DNA of 64,000 bases from Lutraria lutraria (lineage: Eukaryota > Mollusca > Bivalvia > Venerida > Mactridae), in contig OZ026837.1 of the NCBI GenBank assembly GCA_964023205.1, forward strand, positions 17,080,676-17,144,675. Direction: 5' to 3'. Of this stretch, positions 1-11,829 are shown piece by piece. Position 1 is the stretch's first letter. The number at the start of each line of letters is the position of its first letter. The translations under genes and the position numbers were made by a program. Below the pieces are notes generated by a model, which made no database searches, was not told the DNA's origin, and was given only the letters and a program-made list of their open reading frames with translations.

Positions 1-375
1 CACTCGACCGGCAGCTTGATACGCAGGTCTAATAGATTTTAGGAACCGTTACTCACCTCGCGTCCGCGAAGCTCTTCCTGACATCTCATGTGAAGACGCT
101 GTTGTACAGTGAATTGGCGATAAGCGGTCTTTACATGTAACAATATCCACCTAGTTGTACCCTGCAGAACAAACAGGACTTCCTTCTACTGCCTGCATAG
201 AAAGAAACAAAAAAAACACCCAAGTCACAACTCAGCCTCTACTAGCAAATACAAAGAACCAAATAACAATTACATTGGCGGAGATCAGTAACCCAGGGTC
301 ATTAGTCGCTGTGGAGGGGTGCAGCCAGTGCCACGTGCAGGTTAACCCGGAAGCTGGCCATCCACAACGTCGATA

Positions 376-468
376 ATTATTGGATCGGGACTGTTACTAT
401 CGATCCATACTATCGGGACACTCGGGATCGCAATGCATTGATATTTCGATGCATCGGCCCACCCCTAC
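376..468 (-). mobile_element. hAT-like terminal fragment
   Basis: Read on the - strand from 468, this begins TAGGGGTGGGCCGATGCATC and continues with palindromic ATCGAT and GATCGGGAC motifs. That resembles the ends of many hAT-type elements and their MITEs. Only one end is visible, and no matching second end or 8-bp duplication was found. The same segment occurs in copy B (about 6916-7008) but not in copy C at 24183, so it was probably added after C separated from A and B. The superfamily call rests on end similarity only. Confidence 0.35.
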
Positions 469-3400
469 TAAAACAACCATGCTTGCAGCTCTGTAGCTTT
501 TAGGTTTTTCACATGCTTTTCTTAGTCACAAGATAATCTCTTAATGTAGCTAGTTGACTGAATATTTTGAAGTCTTTTAGAAACAGTTTTTATCTGTTTT
601 CCAACTAAATAATTTTCCCTTTGTGTTGAAGAGAACCATTTTGATAATAATGTGTTGTTCTATTAGTAACGGCTAACAAAACAATGCTTGTCGATCAGGC
701 ACTTCTCCTTCAACTAAGTCAAAAGACTTAAGAATCGCTAAACCAATCCTTTTCTTGTCAGTTGCAGTTTGCAATGGATATTGTCCTGCGACAGTCCTGT
801 AAGGATAAGAACGAGCTATCCCCTTTTCCTTGTTTCACTACAATTCCCGGTTCTTCACAGGAAATGCATGCTTCTTTCCCATTGAAATATGTCATACTTA
901 GAATATAGACGATAAAAAATACCACATGATTGTAATAGCAAGTTTTGCAACTACTTTTGCACCATCTTCAGTAATGTTAACCCCATCTTTGTATAAACTA
1001 TTAATTTCTTTACTGAAACTTTCCATTTGCTGCTTAAAAGATGGTTTTCCCTTTCCTTGTCATAAGCCAACCAACAACATGTTATGTCTTAAAAATCTGG
1101 CTTTGGGACTGAACTCATTAATTAAGCCATAAAGATTCGAGCAATATGATGTTTTTACAAATATGACTTGTTGGGTTCTATGGAACTCAGGGACTCAAGT
1201 CTCATGGGATATTTGTTCTCGTTGATCTATATTTATCTTTTCATGACATTTAAGTCTACATTTTCCATCCTACATCCTTACTTTACTTGACATGCACGTC
1301 TTTCTTTGTTACATTCGCCTCACCATGGTTACGTTTTAGCTTATTTGAATTCTTTTTCCAGTCCTTTTCATTTCGTTTTTGCTTACGACTCATTGATTCT
1401 AGTGGTGAGGATTCACGGTCCATATTTTATTTTACCCATTTGTTCCTTAAGAATGCTTAAAGGTGTATTACCACTACCATGACTATCACTGACATATTGG
1501 GGCATGTAGTGGTTGATGAATTATTGGTGTTGCTGCTATCACTGTCACTAGAGACAATAATGTCAAATATTTACATTTCCTCAATTTCCTTCAGCTTTTA
1601 CTTTACCCTCTGACCTATACAATATATAGCTGTCTATAAAATTCATTAAAAATTTTGGCCATTACATGAATAATTACCATGTTTGTACATGGGTTATGTC
1701 ACTGAATGATATTTGTTTTTGTTAAAGGCAATTATATCAAGTGTGTAAAAAATCTGAAACAAAACACTACATAATTACTTAAAATTTGAAATGGCAGGAC
1801 AGTGTCTTATAAAAAACTTTTAATGAATAGACTACCTGTATGCAAAATAGGGTAGTACATGCGAAAAAGGAGTGTTGCTTACCTTCTCATAATGTATGTT
1901 GAATAAAATTGGCCTTGCACCTGTGCAGGGATGATACATGTATTTTACATGTTAATTAGCATCCCTGACCTGTGGTGCAATGTGAAAGGAACTAAAAAAC
2001 CATCTGAGTCCTAAAAACATGAGATAGCACCTGATTTTACTCCACTGAACAGATAGATAATTATCGTCTTATTTAAAATGCCATTTTTAACACCACATGG
2101 AAAGTATTTGTTCCATTTACCAGTTATGGTCGACTGATATTTGCCTATGATGATGATAAGTACATGTATAAACAAGCACTAGGCTTAAATGATACATCCA
2201 AGTATTTGGTACTGGCTACGTCCAGAGCCGAAACTTTGGAGTATATATATATTTTTAAGCTACCATGTGCAGTAAATCATTACCATGATTATTTGTGTAT
2301 TGGGAGAAGATAAAAATTGAACTGGCACTCTCAGGTATATATTTATCAACATGGTTATTGTCTAACTCTTCTCATTCAGTGAATGCATCTGGGTATTTGA
2401 CAGTCATGCCATTTGAAAATCATTTGTTTCCTCAAACCCTACCCCGAGAATTTTCAATGGCCCTTATTGGGTAGTTTTTTTTTACAAATTATATTTTACA
2501 TTGAATCCAATTTAATACCTGTCAAAATGCTGTTAATATATTGAAGTAATAGCATGGTTTTTGGTAAGTAGGTGGAGTAATGCCTAACAAAATATGACAG
2601 GTTGGCCTCAGTTAATTTGAATTGTAGTTTTTTAGCTTGTCTGTTTTTGATGAAAAAAATCTAGCTATTGTGACGGATAACTGTTGTTGCTGCGTCAGCG
2701 TCTTGCAAAAACTTTAATGTAGTCATTACTCAGAAACTATATAAGAGGTAGAAACATGAAATTTCATAGGTGGACAGATCTCACTATATTTGAGGCAGTG
2801 AAATTGTTTTTGACTTAAGTTTCATTAAGAAATTAGCTTGTGCAAGAATTGATGAAGAAGTTAAATTCTCATGCTTCAAATCTCAAGCAGAACGAGATGG
2901 ACTGCTTTCATGTATTTCATTGAATTCAGTTAATTTATTCATTAATCTCTGCTCATTCTGTGTGATGTATAACTGAAAATTGTTAAGTTCCTAATACTAC
3001 TAATTCATAGAATTTCGGCTGTTATTTCAAAATTTAAACAGACAAATCTTCAATATATCAGACTGATATGGATCAAATACTCAATGCCTGAGATAGGGAT
3101 CCCACTTCTTCATATAGTACTCGTCCTTGTTGCTTGTTTTCTTTTTTTAATTCAAACAGATTGAGTCTGGGTGTTTTTTTGTGCAATGCAGAACAGTTAA
3201 GAGTGATTACCTTCTATTTTTGAATCTTAAGTAAAGATGTAGTGTTTCATAAGGTTTGTGTATTCAACAACAATTAACTTCAATATCTTAATTAACAAGT
3301 CATGTACTTAAAAGCACAAAGTATTCAAACTTACTAATGTTAGATAATGTTGATTTTCCAAAAATAATGACTTTGTGTGTCTTAGGATACAGTGAGTGTT

Positions 3401-3828
3401 GTGTATGTATTATATGTAATTACATCGATGTTGACAGCTATTCAGTCCTCGAATATTTTTTTATAGTTTCTTGACACTCACAATGTCATGTCTGCCAATT
3501 CTTTTCCCAGATCTTGTATTATAAATGGATATTTTTCTTCAGCTTCTAAGACCATCATTATATCCATTCTACACCATCTTTTTCTTGTTGCATATAGTGA
3601 AGTATTTTTTGAAAAAAAAAAACTGGAAAAAATGAAGGGAAATTTTGCAGTATATCTTTGTATACATTGTAAATAACTTTAATACACTTAATGATTATTA
3701 TTGGAAACCCTTCAGCACGGCCGATAGCTAGCTGTACATAACTATTTGAATAGACTAAATTCTGACAATTCTGAGAAGATCCTTTCGAGAAAGTAGTGGT
3801 CTTGAAATGGACCATTAGTGCTGAAGGC

Positions 3829-4334
3829 TTAGGCAGACTTAAGTATCTTCAGCAGGCGCTTTGTGCCGGGTGCATTTAGATGCACATTATTTGCCAAAAC
3901 GTGCTTGATGCTGAGCTTCTTAGCAGCCCGTACCACACCCGACACCTTCAGAGTGGCCAGGCTGCCATTGATTTGCTGCTGGAGCAAGACAGGCTCACCT
4001 TTTTTTTCAGCCACATGTCCACAACAGAGACAGGCGCTTTCGTCGCCCCCTAGATAGTAGAGACTACTCCGAAGAGCCAGGACATTAACAGTTCCCTGGC
4101 ACTTGCGATGTGTCTTTTTGACAGGCGGAGAGCCCATGCTAGATCATTTGACCCAATGGTCACGACGTCCTTTTCGACCTCACTCCCAGCACAGGCAAGG
4201 AATTCTAGGAAGTCTTGCAACATGCTGGAAGACTGGCAGTTGTCTGTGCTTAGACTGCCCTGTGCGAACGCAGTCTAATCTAAACATTTCTCCAGCCACC
4301 TAACATGAGAATCGCCAAATAAAACTGTAGTCAT
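3829..4334 (-). pseudogene. SGNH/GDSL-hydrolase-like relic (copy A)
   Basis: On the - strand, starting at the ATG at 4334-4332, the frame reads a short leader, then FGDSH (SGNH block I with the nucleophile Ser), then about 45 residues later IGSND (block III G-x-N-D). After a shift to a second frame it ends with VHLNAPGTKRLL, which fits block V with its catalytic His. SGNH hydrolases are esterases or lipases, and related domains occur in some invertebrate mobile elements. Copy A has an in-frame TAG about 19 codons in, where copy B keeps Trp, and a frameshift between 4060 and 4130. The longest intact piece is 102 aa (4137-3829). It is dead as it stands. Confidence 0.55.
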
Positions 4335-4535
4335 GTTCGATCAATTGCTTGAAGCAAATGAAGTATCGATACTAGATTGTAGGCTTATCTGGTTGGCGTC
4401 GGTGTTATGCCAACACGGGATATGTAGGTGTGAATAAACATCCGAGGTGGCTTCTTGGACTGGCATTCTGTGTTCCGCCAACATGGGACATAGGTGTGAA
4501 AAACAACCGACGTGGACAGGTTTGTTCTATAGTCA

Positions 4536-5130
4536 ACTTGAGTCTGCAAAATTCTGGTACCGGCTTTGCATGTTTCAGCCGTAGCTTTCTTAATAGGCAT
4601 TCCCCATCAAATATTAATACACCTTCCTGTGGGCACCACTGAGCTACCTGTACATATATTTTGCAGGCATGTAGCTTAAGAAATAATGCTGCTAGAGTCA
4701 CCACGGCTTCTGGCTTTGGCAAAATTCCCTTTATAACCAGCTATTTTCTGGTACAGGCCCTGCATTTTTCGACTGTTATTATTTTACTAGTTGTTCCCCG
4801 TAAAATATACATAGACCTACTTGTAGGCACGGCTAGTATCTACCCGTTCACATCATTTTGCTGGCCGCTAGCTTAACAGGGGCGATCGCTAGAGTAATCA
4901 CCGCTCTGTGTTCGGGCTATATTCCCCTCAGCACCAACCGACTTTGTGTATATGCACTGCATGTTTCACCCATAACTTTCTTATCGGGCATTCCCGAACA
5001 AATATTAATGCACCTACTTGTAGGCACAGCCGAGAGGTACCCTCACATACATTTTGCAGGCATATAGCTTCAGAAATAATGCCGCTTAAAGAGTCATCGC
5101 GGCTTCTGGCTGCAAATTGTTCAAAGGTCA
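4536..5130. repeat. Diverged repeat segments
   Basis: Contains poorly conserved reiterations of motifs such as CTAGAGT-ATCACCGC, ACTTGTAGGCAC and TTTTGCAGGCATRTAGCTT, spaced roughly 190-230 bases apart. They resemble the better-kept ~385-bp units starting at 5573. The short frames here are not supported as genes. Confidence 0.5.
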
Positions 5131-5572
5131 CAGGGTCATTGTGTTGTAAGAAAATTCCTACATTGCTTTTAGGATACTAGTTCTACATTTTTCATGGGAT
5201 TTTGACGAAACTTTCACACACTTGTTGTTACCAGAAACCCCCGCACATTTATTCCGGGTTTTGTGATTTGGTCATTTTTGACGGAATTATGACCCTTTGT
5301 TTATTTTATAACAGCGAAATACTTTTGTTTCCTTCTTTTCTCGAGGGATTTTGATAAAACTTTCATGGAACTATTGTTAATAAGATACCCAATGCATGTT
5401 GTAAAGGTTTTATGATTCGCTAATTTTTTACTGAATTATGGCCCTTTGTTTGTCTGTATCAAACCTTGCCTATTAAATCAAAAGACTACCACCTACAATC
5501 ATCAATCTTCATATCTTGGTTCATCATGACAATATCTACAGGACCTGTGTGTTCTCAAGTTAAAGGCACCCG
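5131..5572 (+). repeat. Fragment of the TGCCCCC repeat family
   Basis: Matches the interior of the element at 47101-47949: the same reiterated phrases appear (CATTTTTCATGGGATTTT-ACGAAACTTTCACA, GGAATTATGGCCCTTTGTTT, CATCATGACAATCTCTACAGGACCTGT). Neither the 5' GCCCCC hairpin nor the 3' CATCTTGTT end is present, so this is an internal fragment. It joins the 385-bp array at about 5573. Confidence 0.6.
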
Positions 5573-6340
5573 AACTGGATTTGGATTCTTTGTATTATGG
5601 CGGATTTGGTATTCGAAAGGACCGGTAAGTTACCTTACCTCTGTTAAGGTAAGTTACCTCTGGCTTAAAAGTTCCGGCTGAAACATGCAGCAAGTCCAGG
5701 CTACCCAGTGGCTTTTTTCACACGGGGGAGAAAAAAAACCGCTAGCACAATATATGTCGGCCCGTTATTCTCGGCCATAGATAGGCTTATCATACCTCTA
5801 TTTGTAGCCCTGCACTTTGGCTAAGCAGGCATAATATTTTCGGCCCGCTAGATTAACATAGGCGACAGCTAGAGTTATCACCGCTCGGGGCTTAAACTAA
5901 ATTCCCTGTAGGACCGGTCCCTGTCCTGCATGTTTTGGTCGTAACTTTATTACTTTGTATTCGTTTCCTGTAATGCATCAGCATGTAGCTCTAGGCTAAG
6001 GCTTTAAGCATGTATCATTTTATTGTAGTTAGCTTAAAAATTGCAACCGTGACATGCATCAAGCCCAGTGTACCTAGCGGCTGTTTTCCATGGGGGAGGA
6101 AAGTCTGCTAGCTCAATATATGTTGGCGTGTTATTTCGGCTTCATTCTCGGCCAAAGATAAGGTTATCATTACCTCGAATTGTAGCCCTGCACTTTACTA
6201 AGCAGGCATACTATTTTCAGCCCGCTAGATTAACATAGGCGACAGCTAGAGTAATCACCGCTCGAGGCTTAAACTAAATTCCTCATAGGACAGGTCCGTG
6301 GCGGGTCCCTGCCCTGCATGTTTCAATTGTAACTGCATGT
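5573..6340 (+). repeat. ~385-bp tandem repeat, block 1
   Basis: Two units about 379 bases apart. Each carries GCTAGATTAACATAGGCGAC, a GGACCGGTCC-like box, TGCCCTGCATGTTT, and GGGGGAG-AAAGTC-GCTAGCTCAATAT. Block 2 of the same array is at 16206-18535. The sequence CAAGTCCAGGCTACCC at 5691-5706 is the empty site for the element inserted at 16330-17534. No coding potential is seen. Confidence 0.7.
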
Positions 6341-9300
6341 TAGAACTGCTTGCCGTTGGCCCCCCATCACTGGAAAAGCCATCGGTCTCGGACAGGAGCG
6401 CGACCCTGATACGCTTGGCCAACTGCCGCCTTTGAACGCCTTACCCCGACAGACTTCTGGCACCTGCGGAGACCTCCTCGTTGTCCTCTTGCTTTGCTGG
6501 TGGTGAGGACACCAGTGGCATGAAGGGCAGCACGTCGCACTACACGCCCTTCGACTCGCCCTCCCTATCAGTGTCAGGGGAATCAACAACGTCCTCCACG
6601 TGACCCACTTGGTCCCCGTCGCTGTCCTGAAGACGCTGTTGTACAGTGAATTGGCGAAAAGCGGTCTTTACATGTAACGATATCCACCTAGTTGTACCCT
6701 GCAGAACAAACAGGACTTCCTTCCACTGCCTGTATAGAAAGAAACAAAAAAACACCTAAGTCACAACTCAGCCTCTTCTAGCAAATACAAAGAACCTAAT
6801 AACAAGTACATTGGCGGAGATCAGTAACCCGGGGTCATAAGTCGCTGTGGAGAGGTGCAGCCAGTGCCACGTGCAGGTTAACCCGGAAACTGGCCATCCA
6901 CAACGTCGATAATTATTGGATCGGGACTGTTACTATCGATCCATACTATCGGGACACTCGGGATCGCAATGCATTGATATTTCGATGCATCGGCCCACCC
7001 CTACTAAAACAACCATGCTTGCAGCTCTGTAGCTTTTAGGTTTTTCACTTGCTTTTCTTAGTCACAAGATAATCTCTTAATGTAGCTAGTTGACTGAATA
7101 TTTTGAAGTCTTTTAGAAACAGTTTTTATCTGTTTTCCAACTAAATTATTTTCCCTTTGTGTTGGAGAGAACCGTTTTGATAGTAATGTGTTGATCTATT
7201 AGTAACGGCTAGCCTAACAAAACAATGCATGTCGATCAGGCACTTCTCCTTCAACTAAGTCAAAAGACTTAAGAATCGCTAAACCAATCCTTTTCTTGTC
7301 AGTTGCAGTTTGCAATGGATATTGTCCTGCGACAGTCCTGTAAGGATAAGAACGAGCTATCCCCTTTTCCTTGTTTCACTACAATTCCCGGTTCTTCACA
7401 GGAAATGCGTGCTTCTTTCCCATTGAAATATGTCATACTTAGAATATAGACGATAAAAAATACCACATGATTGTAATAGCAAGTTTTACAACTACTTTAG
7501 TACCATCTTCAGTAATGTTAACCCCACCTTTGTATAAACTATTCATTTCTTTACTGAAACTTTCCATTTGCTGCTTAAAAGATGGTTTTCCCTTTCCTTG
7601 TCATAAGCCAACCAACAACATGTTATGTCCTAAAAATCTGGCTTTGGGACTGAACTCATTAATTAAGCCATAAAAATTGGCCATAATTCAATTTTTGAGG
7701 ATGAATACACGTCTACCCCAGCTTTATTTATGATAGCACTTAAGTTGTAAGGGCTACAGTATGTAGAAAACCGTTATCTTCTTCAAGCGTATTATCCTTG
7801 ATAAGGAGACCAATAGAATTACAGTTAACTAATTGACTACAGCAGAATAGACAATGTCATGAAGTTCTGAATAACAGAAAGATAGGTGAATCGTATTCGC
7901 TTATGTGAATTCCTTTTCCAGTCCTTTTCATTTTGTTTTTGCGACTAATTTATTCTTGCGGTGATATAGTGTGAGAACGGTACAGTCAACACTCACAGTT
8001 TCTACTTTCAGCAGACCAGCGAAACTCAACAGCAAATTCTACACCTAGTCGAGCAATATGATGTTTTTACAAATATGACTTGTTGGGTTCTATGGAACTC
8101 AGGGACTCAAGTCTCATGGGATATTTGTTCTCGTTGATCTATATTTATCTTTTCATGACATTTAAGTCTACATTTTCCATCCTACATCCTTACTTTACTT
8201 GACATGCACGTCTTTCTTTGTTACATTCGCCTCACCATGGTTGCGTTTTTGCTTATTTGAATTCTTTTTCCAGTCCTTTTCATTTCGTTTTTGCTTACGA
8301 CTCATTGATTCTAGTGGTGAGGAAATGCTCGATCAATATTTTATTTTACCCATTTGTTCCTTAAGAATGCTTAAAGATGTATTACCACTACCATGACAAT
8401 CATTGACATATTGGGGCATGTAGTGGTTGATGAATTATTGGTGTTGCTGCTATCACTGTCACTAGAGACAATAATGTCAAATATTTACATTTCCTCAATT
8501 TCCTTCAGCTTTTACTTTACCCTCTGACCTATACAATATATAATTATCTGTCTATAAAATTCATTAAAATTTTTGGCCATTACATGAATAAATACCATGT
8601 TTGTACATGGGTTATGTCACTGAATGATATTTGTTTTGTTAAAGGCAATTATATCAAGTGTGTAAAAAATCTGAAACAAAACACTACATAATTACTTAAA
8701 ATTTGAAATGGCAGGACAATGTCTTATAAAAAACTTTTAATGAATAGACTACCGGTATGCAAAATAGGGTGGTACATGCGAAAAAGGAGTGTTGCTTACC
8801 TTCTCATAATGTAATGTTAAATAAAATTGGCCTTGCACCTGTGCAGGAATGCTATTTTACATGTTAAATAGCATCCCTTGTCTGTGGTGCAATGTGAAAG
8901 GAACAAGAAAGCCATGTGAGTCCTAAAAACATGAGATAGCACCTGATTTTACTTCACTGAACAGATAGATAATTAATGTCTTATTTAAAATGCCATTTTT
9001 AACACCACATGGAAAGTATTTGTTCCATTTACCAGTTATGGTCGACTGATATTTGCCTATGATAATAAGTATAAAAAAGCACTAGGCTTAAATGATACAC
9101 CCAAGTATTTTGGTACTGGCTATGTCCAGAGCCGAAACTTTGGAGTATATATATATTTTTAAGCTACCATGTGCAGTAAATCATTACTATGATCATTTGT
9201 GTATTGGGAGAAGATAAAAATTGAACTGGCACTCTCAGGTATATACATGTATTTAGCAACATGTTTATTGTCTAACTCTTCTCATTCAGTGAATGCATCT

Positions 9301-10055
9301 GGGTGTTTGACAGTCAGGCCATTTGAAAAACATTTGTTTCCTCAAACCCTACCTCGAGAATTTTCAATGGCCCTTATTGGGTAGGCTTTTTTTACAAATT
9401 ATCTTTTAATTTGAATCCAAAATGCTGTTAATATATTGAAGAAATAGTATGGTTTTTGGTAAGAAGGTGGAGTTATGCCTAACAAAATATTTTTAAGGAT
9501 GACAGGTCAGCCTCAGTTTAATTTGAAGTTTAGTTTTTTAGCTTGTCTGTTTTTGATGAAAAAAATCGAGCTATTGTGACGGATAACTGTTGTCTGCGTC
9601 AGAGTCTTGCAAAAACTTTAATGTAGTCATAACTCAGAAACTATATAAGAGGTAGCAACATGAAATTTCATAGGTGGATAGATCTCACTACTTAACTGGG
9701 AAGGCAGTGAAATTGTTTTGACTTAAGTTTCATTAACAAATTAGCTTGTGCAAGAATTGATGAAGAAGTTAAAATTCTCATGCTTCAAATCTCAAGCAGA
9801 ACGAGATGGACAGCTTTCATGTATTTTATTGAATTCAATTAATTTATTCAGTAATGTCTGCTCATTCTGTGTGATGTATAACTGAGAATTGTTAAGTTCC
9901 TAATACTAGTGGTTCATAGAATTTCGGCTGTTAATTTAAAGTTTAGACAGACAAATATTCAATATAACAGACTGATATGAATCTAATACTCAGTGCCTGA
10001 GATAGGGATCACACTTCTTCATATAGTACTCGTCCATGTTGCTTATTTTCTTTTT

Positions 10056-11203
10056 AGCTCACATGTCACAAAGTGACAAAGTGAGCTATTAGGATCACTC
10101 TCCGTCCGGCGTCCGGCGTCGTGCGTCGTCAAACTTTTTGTTGTGACCACACTAGGGGCCATATTTTTGGCTCAATTTTAGCAAAACTGGGTCAGAACGT
10201 TAATATCAACAAAATCTCGGACGAGTTCGATATTAGGCCATTTGGGGTCAAAAACTAGGTCACCAGGGCCAAATAAGGGAAAACCTTGTGAACACTTTAG
10301 AAATCACTGTTTTGAATTTATCTTCATGAAACTTTGTCAGAATGTTTATTTTAATAATATGTAGGTCAAGTTTGAAAATGGGTAATTTCTGTAGTAAAAT
10401 AAGGTCACTAGGGCAAATTGCTGGAAAACCTTGTGAACACTCTAGAAGTCACTGTTTTGATTGGATGATCATGAAACCTTGTCAGAATGTTTGTCTTCAT
10501 AATATCTTGGACGAGTTCGAACATGGGTCATTTTGGGTCAAAAACTAGGTCAAATCTTATGAAAAACCATGTTAACACTGTAGATTTCACAGTTATTATT
10601 GGATCTTCACCAAACTTTGTCAAATCGTTTGTTTTAATGATATAACGGTCAAGTATTAATATGGGTCATCTGGGGTCAATAACTAGGTCACCAGGACAAA
10701 TCTTAGGAAAACTTTGTTAACACTGTAGATGTCACAGTTTTAATTGGATCTTCACCAAACCTTGTCAAAATGTTTGCCTCAATGATATGTGGGTCAAGGA
10801 TGAACATGGGTCAGCCGGGTTCAAAAACTGGGTCACAAGGTCAAATCTTAGGTAAAAATCTTGTAAAAGCTCTAAATGTCATGGTTTTGATTGGATCTTG
10901 GCCAAACCTTGTTAGATTGTTTGTCTTAATGATATTAAGGAAAAGTTCAAATATGGGTCACCTAGGGTCAAAAACCAGGTCACAAGGTCAAATCTTAGGA
11001 AAACCTTATTAACACTGTAGATGTCAAATTTTGATCGTATCTTCACCAAACCTAGTCAGACTGTTTGTCTTAATGATATGTAAGACAAATTCGAACATAG
11101 GTCGTCTGGGGTCAAAAACTAGGTCACAGGTTCAAAACAATGTTTTAATGAGTGAACAGTGATTGTCATGTGAGCGATATAGGGCCATCTTGGCCCTCTT
11201 GTT
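10056..11203 (+). mobile_element. Pearl/Helentron-like non-autonomous element, copy 1
   Basis: Begins AGCTCACATGTCACAAAGTG after a T run and ends in the hairpin GGGCCATCTTGGCCC followed by TCTTGTT. Between the ends lie about six diverged repeats of ~145 bp, each with AAACTAGGTCAC, GGAAAACCTTGTGAACAC and TCAGAATGTTTG. The 5' AGCTCACATG and the 3' CATGTGAGC are subterminal inverted repeats. A tandem-repeat core between conserved ends matches the described layout of bivalve pearl elements and Helentron-associated elements. Copy A at 3140-3150 lacks it and has only a T run there, with no clear target duplication. Other copies are at 14060 and 42568. Confidence 0.75.
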
Positions 11204-11829
11204 GTAATTCAAACAGATTGAGTCTGAGTGATTCTTTGTGCAATGCAGAACAATTATGAGTGATTACCTTCCATTTTGAATCTTAAGTAAAGGTGTAGTG
11301 TTTCATAAGGTTTGTGTATTCAACAACAATTAACTTCAATATCTTAATTAACAAGTCATGTACTTAAAAGCACAAAGTATTCAAACTTACTGATGTTAGA
11401 TATGTTGATTATCCAAAAATAATGACTTCGTGTGTCTTGGGATGCATTATATGTAAATACATGTTGACTGCTATTTCCTCGAATATTTTTTTATAGTTTC
11501 CTGACACTCGCAATGTCATGTCTGCCAATTCTTTTCCCAGATCTTGTATTATAAGCGGTTACTTTTCTTCAGCTTCTAAGACCATCATTATATCCATTCC
11601 ACACCATCTTTTTCTTGTTCCATATATAGTGAAGTATTTTTGGGAAAAAAACTGAAAAAATGAAGGGAAATTTTGCAGTATATCTTTAAATAAATAACTT
11701 TAATACACTTAATGATTATTATTGGAAACCCTTCAGCACGGCCGATATCTAGCTGTACATAACTATTTAAATAGACAAAATTCCGACAATTCTGAGAAGA
11801 TCCTTTTGAGAAAGTAGTGGTCTTGAAAT

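Larger units (their letters stand above)
1..4535. repeat. Long interspersed repeat, copy A
   Basis: This stretch is repeated with high identity further right: 90-1136 matches 6634-7673, 1137-3149 matches 8051-10055, 3150-4157 matches 11206-12167, and 4158-4535 matches 12953-13333. Positions 1-375 also resemble 24001-24183, so the repeat extends beyond the left edge. Copy A lacks three segments found in copy B and serves as the empty-site reference. Apart from a - strand SGNH-hydrolase-like frame near its right end, I see only short chance frames. It is AT-rich except for the first ~370 bases and the coding relic. It may be a degraded large transposon or a segmental duplicate; I cannot name the family. 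Confidence 0.85.

Noticed and set aside
155..376. A 73-codon frame in copy A
   Set aside because: Copy B has a frame-breaking difference in the same region and no protein-like pattern is kept between copies.
926..1132. A 68-codon frame repeated at 7467-7673
   Set aside because: Its repetition follows from the duplicated DNA. Differences between copies are not biased to third positions, and it has no recognisable motif.
10342..11012. Frames within the pearl-like core repeats, also at 14660-15096 and 43278-43478
   Set aside because: Produced by the reiterated ~145-bp non-coding core; they recur wherever the repeat does and do not span element ends.
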